From Chamaecyparis obtusa (Eukaryota > Streptophyta > Pinopsida > Cupressales > Cupressaceae), in contig BSBK01007745.1 of the NCBI GenBank assembly GCA_027943335.1, forward strand, positions 49,725 to 113,724: a stretch of 64,000 nucleotides of DNA. Direction: 5' to 3'. Numbering within the stretch: the first letter of the stretch is position 1; each line of letters begins with the position of its first letter. Shown piece by piece: positions 1 to 10,269 of this stretch. The translations under genes and the position numbers were made by a program. A model generated the notes under the pieces. That model had not been told where the DNA came from. It worked only from the letters and a program-made list of their open reading frames with translations, and did no database searches.

Positions 1-601
1 TGATCCTTTCTAAAAAGAACTTCATCTATCAGCACAAAAGGAACAAATTGCAATCTATAATACCTTCTTTTTGCTGAATCCAAACTTGTAGGACACTGTC
101 CTATCTTCAAAAAATGAACCATGTTAGGAAACCAGCTTGTTGCCTTGGCTTGTTCTTCTGTAGAATGCACCACCAAAGATGCATCCATTTGTTCTAGTTT
201 CTTTGAACTTTCAATCCCTTCCAAATGCTCACAAAGACCTCTTCCTCTAACTAGCTTGGTGGTCTGCATATCAATGTCATATTCCATTACCTTGGTGATC
301 CAACCAGCTCTTTTCTCATTTAGGTCCTTGGAAAGCAAAAATTCTTTGACACTTGGATGAGTAACTTTCAAGTGTACCTTGCTATGGGTCAATAGATATC
401 TAAACTTTTTAAGGCTCTTTACCACAACAAGTACATGTTACCTTTGCTAAAGAAATCAATGGGCTGCTCCAATCCTTCTAAATTTTCTTGAGTCAACATT
501 GCAGATATAGCATCATGACCTCCATAAGAATAAAAGATAAAATCCTTACTGAAATTTGGGTTTAGGAGAGCAGGAGCTTCTATTAAGGCCTCTTTGATAG
601 C
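1..601 (-). pseudogene. gypsy pol: RNase H region following RT (partial)
   Basis: The minus-strand translation, read across stops, continues the RT polyprotein: an alanine/leucine segment (EAPALLNPNFSKDFIFYSY) followed by ENLEGLEQPIDFFSKGN and ALKSLDIY. These match the start of the RNase H domain that trails plant Ty3/gypsy RT, where the usual text is 'PI.FFSK.L...AL..LDIY'. Several in-frame stops (for example after GNMYLLW) show decay. The domain runs off position 1, so its C-terminus and the integrase are not visible. Confidence 0.7.
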
Positions 602-1530
602 CTAGAAATTAGCTTTTCCTTCTTTAGTCCAATTGGAAGTTGAACTCTTCTTTAACATGGCTATTAAAGGTTTTAGTAAATCTGCAATGTTAGGCAAGAA
701 CCTCCTAACAAAATTAATCTTTCCTATGAAAGATTGGAGACCCTTCTTGTGATGTGGTAGGGGTAGCTCTAGGATAGCTACAATTCTCCTAGGATCTACT
801 CTAATCCCTTCTTTGGATACTACATATCCCAACAATTTTCCTTCATGAACTACAAACACACATTTCTTGGGGTTAAGAGATATCCCAAATTCTCTACACC
901 TTTCAAAAATCTTCCTCAAATGTTTGATGTGATCTACTACATGTTTAGAATAGACAGTTATGTCATCCAAGTAGACCAACAAAAACTTGTACATGAGGCT
1001 TTTAAAGGCCATATCCATTGCCTTTTGAAATGTAGCACCTACATTTGACAAACCAAAGGGCATCTTTTGATAAGCCATGGTTCCCCACTTGGTTGTAAAT
1101 GCAGTCTTATATTGATCCTCTTTATTTACTAGGATCTGATTGTATCCTGAATAGCCATCCAATAATGAAAATCTCTCAGATCGAGAGACACATTGTAAGA
1201 TTTGTTCCATAGAGGGTAGTGGATGGCGATCTTTTAGAGAGGCCCTATTAAGATCCCTGAAGTCAACACATAACCTCAATTCCCCATTCTTCTTCCTAAC
1301 AGGAACAAGGTTGGAAACCCAACTAGTATGCTTGATGGGGTATATGATACCACTTTCTATTAGTTTGAGCACTTCCTTATGCATAAGTGGCTCAAGTTTG
1401 GGATTAACAAGCCTTTGCTTCTCCCTCACTGGCTTGGCATTGGGTTCTAATTCAATAGTGTGTTGAGCAAGGGTTGGGTTAAAACCTTTAAGGTCTTCAT
1501 ATTTCCATGCAAAAACATCACTGAATTCTT
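602..1530 (-). pseudogene. gypsy reverse transcriptase domain
   Basis: This is a nearly complete RNA-directed DNA polymerase core. The uninterrupted stretch (275 codons, 1429 to 602) contains WVSNLVPVRKKNGELRLCVD, FSLLDGYSGYNQI, MPFGLSNVGATFQ and the catalytic YLDD box in FLLVYLDDITVYS, then the connection region (LLGYVVSKEGIRVDP and FIGKINFVRRFLPNIADL). Upstream, 1430-1530 continues in frame through DVFAWKYEDLKGF and IELEPNAKPVREKQRL, so the domain begins before the first methionine of the open stretch. Catalytic aspartates are retained here although the flanking domains are broken. It would have copied element RNA in cytoplasmic particles; this copy cannot be autonomous. Confidence 0.9.
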
Positions 1531-1549
1531 TGAAAAGTTGAGTGTAAGC

Positions 1550-1837
1550 CTACTTAACTGCATCAGAATTCACTTTTCCAAATTGTAAGCTCTTACCTGG
1601 TTCCAACTCTAATTCAACACAATGTTCTTGTTGGACTACCAGGCCAGCTTTATTTTTCTTAACTTCATCATCCTTGTTGAAGATAGTCTCTAAGGTGACA
1701 AGACCTCTAGGCATCTTATTAGACTTAAGTTGTATCACTTGATCACCATAATTTTGTGATAACCTATCTTGATTATGCTTTGAAAAAACATCTTCTTCAA
1801 ACAAGAACTGTAGAATTTGTTCATCATTGTCAAACAC
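1550..1837 (-). pseudogene. gypsy pol linker between archaeal RNase H and RT
   Basis: A 95-codon open segment starts FDNDEQILQFLFEEDVFSK and contains VIQLKSNKMPRGLVTLETIF. I recognise this as the spacer that precedes RT in Tat-related plant elements (pattern K.N.IP.GLV.LE..F). It has no catalytic residues of its own. It ends at a stop just before the CAWKYED-like start of the RT segment and is separated from the upstream RNase H segment by about 100 bp of broken frame. It belongs to the same original polyprotein as its neighbours. Confidence 0.65.
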
Positions 1838-1933
1838 CTACCAATTGACATTATTATCAGGAATAGAGGGTCTGACAATTATTTTGATATTTTTTTGATC
1901 TATCTCTTTTGAAATTCTATTGGGAATATCATA

Positions 1934-2401
1934 CTAAGATCCGACAGGAACTAACCTATTTGCATTTTGGTTTAGCTTCCTAGGGATAGCAATAATATTG
2001 AAAGCATGGAAATCTTCAATTGCATCCCAAAATCTATGTTTGTATGCTTTCATGGTGTCATTTTTGGTTGCACTTATCCCTCTCACTTGGCTAACAACTA
2101 ACTCATTGTCACCATAACTTTTTAGGGCCTTAAGGCCTCTTTTCCTAGCCCACTCTAGTCCATTGACTAGGATTTCATACTTTGTAGTGTTGCTAGTATA
2201 GGAGAATCTAAATCTAAAGGCAGTGTAATACCTTTCTCCTTTTGGGGACACTAACATAGCACCACCACTAGAACCATGTCTACTTCTAGCTCCATCAAAA
2301 AATAGTTCCCAAACTTGATTATTCTGATCCTCTAAATCAATGTCCTCTTTGAGAAGGCTTGGCTCTATGACTCCACTTTCTTGTATCAAGTAACTTCCCA
2401 A
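1934..2401 (-). pseudogene. archaeal-type RNase H domain (aRNH), upstream of RT
   Basis: The 155-codon open segment carries RNase H landmarks: WELFFDGARSRHGSSGGAML (first Asp), TTKYEILVNGLEWARKRGL (Glu), KSYGDNELVVSQVRG (second Asp), and IPRKLNQNANRL near the end, where family members usually have NQ.AD.L. The last acidic residue therefore appears changed to Asn. The 'WxLFFDGA...GAG..L.SP.G' layout is the archaeal-type enzyme typical of Tat elements, not the standard gypsy RNase H. Its position before RT is uncommon compared with the usual RT-RNH-aRNH order, but I recall similar polyproteins in other plants. Confidence 0.8.
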
Positions 2402-2500
2402 ACCAAAATCCCAAATAATATTTTCTTGGACCTTCGAAGCTCTTTCATCTAGAAGAATATCAGGGATACTTTCTATCTTTGTGCTTGCTTCACTAATAGT

Positions 2501-3460
2501 TTAGAATTCACTGTCATCAAATATGGGGCAGTTTACATTGATGGTATTGGACACATATGGTTTTATATGGTGTGCTACCAATGTTTTTGACTTAATGGTG
2601 ACCTTGGTCCCATACCTTGTATGAAATAGCATGTGAGACCAGTCAGAGGATAGATAGCCTCCTATCTTGGCTGTAAACTCCCTTGAAAGACATATAGAAA
2701 ATAATACAGGGAGATCTATGATATATATATCAAGGAGGATGGAGAAATTAGGACTAGCATGTAGGATTAGACTGGTATCCTTGGCCACACCTATAGTATT
2801 GACTAAGGATCCATCAAGTTGTGTTACCTTCTTTTGGAAGGGCTCATATTTTAGTCATAATTGGTCAGCTACTTTCTTGGGCATTACAGTGCTAGTAGCT
2901 CCACTATCTACCATACAATTATGCACTAAAGATTTTCCAATGATTAGAGATACATAAAAGGGAGGTGGCTTTGAATTCCTACCTTGTGTGGTATTGGCCT
3001 TGGAGTTTCTACTTGGAGCCTCCTTTTCTTGATCAGTGTTAACCAACACTAGGCTTGCAGCTTCTTTTGCAGGCTGAGGAGTTGCTACCTCAGTTATGGC
3101 CTTTTTCAAAATTTTAGACTGCCCCAAAATAGCTAGAGAGTCCCACATAGACATGGTGACATTCACCTTCTTCATGTTGTCTACAATATTAAAAGGTGTT
3201 ATAGTGTGTACTCTTTGTTGTGCTTTCACTATGATGGGCTCCACATCTTTAGAATGTTGGCCTTCCTTGCTTGTGATGACATGAGCCTCCTTAAGTGTGA
3301 TGGGAGTAGCTTGTTGTACTAGCTCTACAGATATAGTGGCTTTGGCACTAGAATCTATTGATGTAGTAGCTTTGGCACTAGAATCTACTCGCTCCATGTC
3401 TTGAGATCTTCTCTTTGCTCTTGTATAGGAAACAAAGGCAACTTCATCATTGACTCCATT
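2501..3460 (-). pseudogene. gypsy aspartic protease region
   Basis: The open segment ending at 2855 contains PPPFYVSLIIGKSLVHNCMV followed by DSGATSTVMPKKVADQL, the flap and DSGA active site of a retroviral-type aspartic protease. After one stop at about 2855 the reading continues (LKYEPFQKK, then LILHASPNFSILLDIYIIDL and SREFTAKIGGYLSSDW), the C-terminal half of the protease fold. Upstream residues are low-complexity Ala/Thr/Lys linker (SAKATTSIDSSAKATISVE). The 5' end of this segment is cut by the TIR element at about 3,461, which separates it from gag. Confidence 0.8.
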
Positions 3461-4340
3461 AGGGCCCATTTGTTTGTCGGAAGATGACAGGAATATGAGG
3501 ATGATAACCTGATTATGACCCATATCTACTGTTTGGAACCCGTAAAGTCATAATCGGATTATCATCTCAAAACCCGAATATAGGCTGAAAATGAGAATAT
3601 TGATCTTCCAGCCAAAGAGGTGGAATATGTTTTCATAACCCGATTTTGACCGTTTATAAACCCAATTTGATTCTCGGTCGGGTCCGCATCTTCCTACGTT
3701 TGAATTAAAATCTGTTCACGAAAAAGAATTTGTAGCCCGCCATGGCAAAAATACGCATACTCCACTGCTGCTCAGGAAGTGGAAATGGACCAGAGAAAGT
3801 TGCCAACGGACTTCGATCCCGCGACTTTCAACCCCACACAACACCGCGCCCCTCCCACAAAGAGTCTTCAGAATCGTCAATGAAGTTTCTTCCCTTACAC
3901 TTCTTGAAATGTCTGAGCTAAGTAGCATTTTAATGAAAAAGCTTGGTGTAACAAAGCTTCCCACCAAGGCCGTCATGCAGCCTGGGATGGCAGTGGCAGC
4001 TGCCATGGTTGGTGGCGCAGCTAAACCCATGGAAGAGAGAGCAGCAAAGGCAGCCAAGACAGCATTTGATCTTAGGCTAGATGGCTTTGACGCTGCCTCA
4101 AAGATCATCAAAAAATTGAAGGCAAATTTTTGTTACCGGATTAGGGCAAACATTTTAAATCTGATTTTGTTAAAGGTTTGTTTGTTTGCGGAATTGGAAT
4201 TTGAGTCAAAACTTGATTATCTCAAAATCAACCAAATGGTCCAAAACATATTCTGAATATTCAAAATCGGAATATCAAAACCTTATTATGAGATAATCAG
4301 GTTTTGGGCCAAATTCCAATTCCACAAACAAACGGGGCCT
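3461..4340. mobile_element. Terminal-inverted-repeat element carrying captured gene sequence
   Basis: The outer ends are imperfect inverted repeats: left AGGGCCCATTTGTTTGTCGG, and right (reverse complement) AGGCCCCGTTTGTTTGTGGA. The possible target duplication is TTA against TTG, which would fit PIF/Harbinger if one base has changed. The right end, about 4,172-4,338, is itself a large palindrome (GTTTGTTTGCGGAATTGG and its complement) resembling a MITE. The middle, about 3,690-4,125, is clearly richer in G+C and holds a ribosomal protein fragment. No transposase is present. It interrupts the gypsy gag-pol and so is younger than it. Confidence 0.6.
3795..4125 (+). pseudogene. Captured fragment of mitochondrial-type ribosomal protein L7/L12 (bL12m)
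   Basis: Read on the plus strand, RIVNEVSSLTLLEMSELSSI and LMKKLGVTKLPTKAV match the N-terminal dimerisation region of plant mitochondrial L12 homologues. FDLRLDGFDAASKI matches the start of the C-terminal factor-binding domain (usual text 'F...L..FDAASKI..IK'). Just upstream, in another frame, FDPATFNPTQHRAPPT matches the segment before that region, so a small deletion of about 2 bp near 3,861 broke the frame. The rest of the C-terminal domain is missing: after IIKKLKAN the sequence turns AT-rich. No start with transit peptide is visible. It is a gene fragment inside a transposon, not a working ribosomal gene. The ATG at 3,909 is internal. Confidence 0.75.
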
Positions 4341-5850
4341 TGAAGTCTAGCTACTCCCAATTAAAGAGAGCAGTCTCATTTTCTTGTGGTTCTTGTTGAG
4401 GCATTGACCCACTAGATGAAGCCTCTGATTGAGCTTGTGAGGCATTTTGAACCATCAGAGCTTGGTTCATCCATCCATTTGAACATGTAGCCTAGTTATG
4501 AGGCTGATTACAAGGAAATCACCATTCATTCTCCATGGCCATATTATTTTGACTAGGAACCATATCCCTCACTAGATTTGTAGAATTTAGAGGTGTAGGG
4601 TTATATGGTTGGAATGGTCTCTGATTAAAATTTTGTCTTTGTCCTTGATAGCCTCCTTGGTATGGTGGCCTATTTTTTTGGTAAGTCTGTCCTTGATTCT
4701 GATATTGTTGATTAGGACCTTGGCCTTGTGGCTGAAAGGGTGGTCTGATTCCTTGACCTTGCCTCTTCAAATTTGTGACCTCCTTGGTTAGAGTCTACAA
4801 CAAGTTTTTCATTTCTTGTTGACTACTTTGTTGGCTATTCTTTATCTCTTGTAACTCTTGAGAGAAACTATTTGTTAGCTCTTGGCCACTGGTACTAGCT
4901 TGAGGTGCTAATATGGTGGGAATCAGGGTAAATGGGTGTACTTGTGCAGGTGCAATGGGTTGAAGGCTAGGAAAAATGGGCATCAGTGGCCTTCTTTGTA
5001 TCATGCTTGCTTAGATCAAGCAATTTTTAGCCCTGACAGCTATGTCAAAAGCCTGGGGTAAAGAAGTACCACCCATAGACTAGATCATGACAGAGATTTG
5101 ACCATTCAAACTTTGCAAGTAGTATAGAAAAGTATGGTCAACTGATGGTCTCATAGAGACTATAATTCTATTCCATGTTTTGAGGAACCTACTATTGTAA
5201 TCTATCATTTGCTCTTGAGGGTCTCTCTTTATGATTGTCAACTACTCTATCAGAGACAAGTTATCTGATTTATCCTCAAGATTCTTACTTAATGCATCTC
5301 CTAATTCATCCCATGAAGTAATAGAACCAATAGTTAATGTTCTAAACCATTCAAGAGCCTTACCTTTTAGAGAGGTTGCTAATAATTTGGTGGCCACATC
5401 TTCCTGGCTTATGTTGTGTGTGCTGCAAATGGTGTTCACATCTCTTATGTGCTCAAAAGTAGTTGTTTTCCCTTCACCTGTGAAATCAGGTATACTCTTT
5501 AGTGCCACCAAGGGCACATCATGATGTTGAGAAAAGGCTAATGGACTACCTTGGTTGAATGGTGCAAAGGCAAATTGTCTAGCCATTGCAGGAGTTAGAA
5601 TCTAAAGATTGACAACTATGTGGGTTGTATTTGTTGCTGGATTTGAATCCTCCTCTAGATCTCTGGTTAGAGACCTACCTCTTCTTTTGGAATGAAAGGG
5701 AAAAGGTCTCCTTTCTGAAGTATCAGGTGGTGTAGAATAAACTCTCCTTGCAGGGGATGTTCTTTGAGTTGTTCTGCCCTTATGACATCTTTTTGATGGC
5801 AACTCTAAAAATTTAGTAGGCTTTGAGCTCCTAGTCTCAATCTTTCTCAT
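4341..5850 (-). pseudogene. gypsy gag (capsid-nucleocapsid), decayed
   Basis: The minus-strand frame begins near 5,850 with a basic Ser/Arg-rich N-terminus. It continues after one stop into MARQFAFAPFNQGSPLAF, then ALKSIPDFTGEGKTTTFEHI, KLLATSLKGKALEWFRTL and ITSWDELGDALSKNLEDKSD, the retrotransposon gag fold (usual 'L...L.G.A..W...L....I.SW..L...F'). Downstream is a Gln/Pro-rich tract (QGPNQQYQNQGQTYQKNRPP), then a zinc-knuckle remnant 'W-stop-FPCNQPHN-stop-ATC', where the first Cys codon and one other have become stops. The reading ends at the TIR element. Confidence 0.8.
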
Positions 5851-5984
5851 AAAATTTGAACAAGGTTAGTATGAATCCTTACTCCAATGGAGTTGCTAGA
5901 TATACTTTATAGAACAACTTCTAAAAGACTATATTATGCAATCTATATATCAGAGATAGCATAACCTTCAAAGAATGAACTTTT

Positions 5985-6174
5985 GTTACAGTCCCACCAG
6001 GCATGCTAGAATTGTTATACACTGGCACCAAGGTGGGGTATCCTTGATCTTGAGTGTATATTGATAGTCCCTGTGTATTGAACTTCTCTAATCCTTTTGC
6101 AGATGAACCAACAGGAGCACCCTTGGACTTCAATCTGATCTTTTGTCCCACCGGGCATGCCAGAATTGTTATAC
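5985..6174. repeat. Duplicated PBS/LTR-end segment
   Basis: About 35 bp around the PBS and LTR terminus occur twice about 154 bp apart: GTCCCACCAGGCATGCTAGA at 5,991 and GTCCCACCGGGCATGCCAGA at 6,145, each followed by ATTGTTATACACT. The outer copy matches the better PBS. Confidence 0.75.
6145..6162 (-). other. Primer-binding site of the gypsy element
   Basis: On the minus strand this reads TGGCATGCCCGGTGGGAC, a TGG-initiated tRNA-complementary site four bases inside the presumed LTR end (TGTTATAC at 6,167 on plus; TATAACA end on minus). Its place just 5' of gag fits. A second imperfect copy lies at 5,991-6,008. Confidence 0.6.
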
Positions 6175-8510
6175 ACTAAGTTTTCACCCTTGTTTCAAGC
6201 TCTCTTGGTCTTGATAACTTAGTATAACATGGGAATCATCTCTAGGTTGTGGGACCTATGCTAACTGAGATGAGACCTCCAAATTCTAGGTTGGTTCCTC
6301 TTGGATAATCACCCTAACTTGCTTCTTGACATGAAAAGTAAAACTTCTGAGAGAAAGGGATAGAAGGAATGCTTGAAAAGGAAAAGACTGAAAGAAAACT
6401 ACCTACTAGGTGATACACTAAAATATGGGTATGAATTGTAGTATAAAAGATGGATTCAATGCACAAACTTTGGTCTAGGAGGTCGCAACTTACTGAATAG
6501 GCTTGCATAAATATTTCATAGAAGGGTCTACAAATAAAGGGGGTATTCAAGGAAAGAAAGAGATTCTTTCACAAACAATAACACTCTTTGGAGTTAGACA
6601 ACAATCTATGACCTGCAAACAAACATTCACCTCTACAACTCGGTATAGGAATGAGACAAGATAGTTAAAGGGTTGAAGTATACCCACAAAAGCATTCACA
6701 TCAAATCATCCACAATGATACACAAAATTGCAGAAAGAAAGAGGGATCAAGAATCCTAAGATATCACTAAAAAGCATGTAAATACTAAATTCATTAACAG
6801 ATAACTCACACAAGAAGGCATAGGGACATGAGAAATGTCACAAAATACCTTCAATATCTAAATTATCAATGGGAATTTACAACCATAGAAAACTAGAGGG
6901 CAAGAAGAATGCCACAGATAGATTTCTAAGAAAAGAGACTTTTCTTTTTACAATTGCCCATCTCTTCTTTTACAAAAAGTCCATTCTTAGCTCTAAAGCT
7001 CTCCAAAAACATTATATACCTCTCCTCTTGGCACATAGGCCAGAGTCAAAATATCTAATTAGGGTTACATGGATTTTCATATAATAATCAAACCCTAATT
7101 CTATCAAATTCAGCCATAAATGCACATGAAAATATCCTAGCCGATCAGATATCTATGTTTGCGTGTCCATTTCATGTTTATACCCATAAAAATCTAGCCG
7201 CCATGATCCATCTACCTCTCTGCAACTCAGGCTCACCATAACTGATAAAATCTGATACTGTGAGATATTTGAATTTAAAAAATAATAAAATGGTCACAGG
7301 TGGTGCTAAAAATCCCTATCAATGGTCGGCATTCAAAAATCAAACTCACTTTAAAACATGACTGTTAGATCTCCCTTTTTACCTGGGCTCGGCATTTGAC
7401 TGCACATTTAACCTTAAGTCTACCTTGAGTTCTATTTCCCTTCAGTCGCAGAGTCGTTTAAAATTTTAACTGATCCCGGTTAAGTCTGGTGAACATGAAA
7501 AAGCTCTTTAGTCACAGACTCATGGAATACTCTCAACCCTGGGCCCAGAATTGCCACATGTCATTCTTTTATTCACCCTTGACTACTCATAGGTGTACAC
7601 CTTGGCAAGTTCTAACATGGTCCCACTGCAGCTAAGATTCCCATCCAACGACGGGCACATGATCTCATATGTCTAAAAGATTCCTTGCACTTTTATGCCA
7701 GCTGTAGATCTTTATTAGACTGGGACCCCTCTGACAAACGGACCCACTAAAAATCCAGTCATCACCATGCGGACCAATCAGAAAATGCCAACTTCGTACA
7801 CCTGGCAGTGAACCCACTGAACTTTGAAGCACTGCATAGAAGGGAAGATCGATGATTGTCATAAGATCGCAAGCCTCTAACAGACCCTATGAGATCTTAC
7901 GACAACCATTGATCTCATCAACTAGGACCCCACTTAAATCACTTAACCCCGTAAGTCTTAGCGAATGTGCGGCCAAAAGAAATTCGTTCAGTCACTGAAT
8001 AGAATTCTTAACCTCAGTTAAGTTTGAAGAATACGTGAACAAGGCATTCACAAAATCGCTAAACCAAAAGTCCAACTTGGGGTTTCAGTTAGCGAATTCC
8101 TGACTCAAGGCAATCCGCGAAGTCGCTAAATACTTTAGGGCACTACCATTTTATTTTGTGACTAGGAGAAACATTGCAGTCGCCAGTTTGCCAAGAGGAA
8201 AAGGTAACCGGGGGAAGAATAAGAGAACTGGTGACCGAAGGAAGAATTACGCACATGGGTATTGAGGAAATATAAGTGGCCGATAAAGTAACATGAAAAT
8301 AGAATGAAGGTTAGGGTTTGCAGGGTTACCTCTTGGCAACGACTACTTTTCAAATATTTAAACTACAGGCCAGGGAATAAAACAAATTGCAGAGGCCAGA
8401 AGACAAGGCACAATATCATAAAAATTTCAGGGATGCTTGGCAGGATAAAAACAGAGACCTTGGGATAGATATTAGCCAAATTTGCATGCACAGGAAAATT
8501 AGGGTAACAA
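6167..8510 (-). repeat. 5' LTR region of the gypsy element (outer edge uncertain)
   Basis: The non-coding tract begins TGTTATAC next to the PBS and has no gag homology. It is rich in GTCGCTAA/TTAGCGAA words (for example 7,975-8,140) and contains a palindrome-like module at 7,853-7,908 whose arms are GTCATAAGATC and GATCTTACGAC. The second LTR is outside the window, so length cannot be checked. The right edge is set where these words stop and plain AT-rich sequence starts. Confidence 0.5.
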
Positions 8511-9180
8511 TAACAAATATCTTGATACATATTGGAAAATGTAATTATTCACAGCTATAAAAAGTATCATTTTAATTTTTATGCACTATAAACCATTATG
8601 AGAGAGTGCGTCTGCAAATACTTCAAAGTGGAACATGTCTTCAAATCAATCCAGATGTATATTTTTTTAATGTATACAATTATATTAATTGTAATATTTT
8701 ATTTGTGGTTGTTGATAGATATTAAATGTCAATAAATTTGAAAAGGAATCAGTATGGTCTTTGCTTTCTTGTTGTGCTTTTTATAATAACCAATGATTTC
8801 AATGAATAATTTACATGTTGATCCTATGGTGTATTTTGTTGTTATTATAACAATAGGGCTACATTTTGTTGTTTTTTATAACTTGTCAATGTCAGATATA
8901 GTAGTGACCGGCATATATATCCGATGATTGAAAACATTGCATTCAAAGAAAATATTTGACTTTGTCTACAATTTGGAAGAGTATTAATTAAAAAAATATT
9001 TCTTAGATTTGTGATGGATGTACTTTAATTATTCTGACTGTTGTCAGTTAATTTTATCTATAATATCAATGTCCTCTAATGTGAAATCTAACACTATTAA
9101 TTTATGTGACAGAGGATGTAAATATTAATATACAATTTATTTGAACAAATACTGATTAACATGTTTCATTGTTGTTCAAC
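8510..9180. other. AT-rich stretch without recognisable gene
   Basis: Nothing coding or structured was seen; runs of A/T and stops occur in all frames. Confidence 0.6.
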
Positions 9181-9182
9181 TT

Positions 9183-10035
9183 TTAAATTGGGCACATGCT
9201 TATTGTATGAAAATCCACTGGAAGAAATTAAAACATATATTGTTAAATGCCTTGTATATTGCTTTCAGTTTGAATAGAAGCTTACAAGAGTATAACATAA
9301 AACCATAGAAGAGTATAATATAAAAGTAAAGACAAAATAACAAAATAAGACAGAAATTGTAATGTATTTTGTTGAAATTAAGCCTGTTTATATTCAACAT
9401 TCAACCTTTCTCAATTATAAATTACAATTCAAATATATATAGTTAAAACATCTTCAAATCCTTTGTAGAATATGAATGCAACAAGCTTCGAATATTTTTA
9501 ATCTTCAATCTAAAAACAAGAAGAAAAAAAATAATTGATGCTTTCAAGCGATGGAAACACCCAAAACTTTTGGAGTCATCTAATCTTCCTTAATTGATAA
9601 CTGAAACCTTTCTGTTTAATGACTGAAAAATGACTTCATTACACACATCCAATCAATGCCTATTCCATTGGGTAGATGGTTATTGTATTTAAATCCTCAG
9701 GAAGAAATCAAAACATATAGTGTAAAATGCATTGTAGATTACTTGCACTTTAAATACAAACGTATAAGAGTACAACATAAAACTAGTGAAGAGTATAACA
9801 TAAAAGTAACGACAAAATAACAAAATCAGACATAAACTGTAATCTATTTTATTGAAAATAAGCATGTTTCTATACATACAAAATTTTAAGTTCAGATTGT
9901 TAGGCAGAGATAAGAAATCTATTCTGCACAAATTATATTCAACATTCAACCTTTCTCAATAACAGATTACAATTCAAAAATATATAGTTAAAACATCTTG
10001 GAATCCTTTTGAGAATAAGAATACAACAAGCTTCA
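9183..10035 (-). repeat. Repeat R, two tandem copies (minus orientation)
   Basis: About 300-bp AT-rich copies at 9,183-9,495 and 9,672-10,035 share long stretches such as ACAAAATAACAAAAT, TATTCAACATTCAACC and ATATATAGTTAAAACATC. The same sequence recurs in plus orientation at 16.8-17.4 and 19.1-19.2 kb. Short open frames (66 and 86 codons) are hydrophobic AT-rich chance translations. No terminal structure identifies the class. Confidence 0.75.
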
Positions 10036-10269
10036 AATATTTTTATCCCTAAACCTAAAAACAAGAGAAAATAAAAAAGAATTGAGGCTATCAGGTGATG
10101 GAAAGACCAAAAACTTGTGGATTCATTTGATCTTAGTTAATTGATAATCGACACCTTTGTCTGGAGATTTTCTTGATAACTTCATTGAGTTATTACAAGA
10201 TATGGTGACCACCATTATAGGCTAACCTAAACCATTCTTCATAAATAGTTACCATCCCTGTACTCATAG

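Larger units (their letters stand above)
1..8510 (-). mobile_element. Ty3/gypsy LTR retrotransposon (Tat-related), 3' end beyond window
   Basis: Read on the minus strand, the order is LTR-like region, PBS, gag, protease, archaeal-type RNase H, linker, reverse transcriptase, RNase H. The window edge cuts the element off, so its 3' LTR cannot be compared and both the outer LTR edge near 8.5 kb and the total length are estimates. Frames are broken by scattered stops and by a nested TIR element at 3,461-4,340, so this is a dead copy. The lineage call rests on the archaeal-type RNase H and on a linker of the type KSNKMPRGLVTLE that precedes RT in Tat-like plant elements. Confidence 0.85.

Noticed and set aside
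3716..4111. Open frame antisense to the L12 fragment
   Set aside because: Shadow of GC-rich captured coding sequence.
9200..9949. Small hydrophobic frames in repeat R
   Set aside because: AT-rich chance translations, not conserved as protein in the other R copies.
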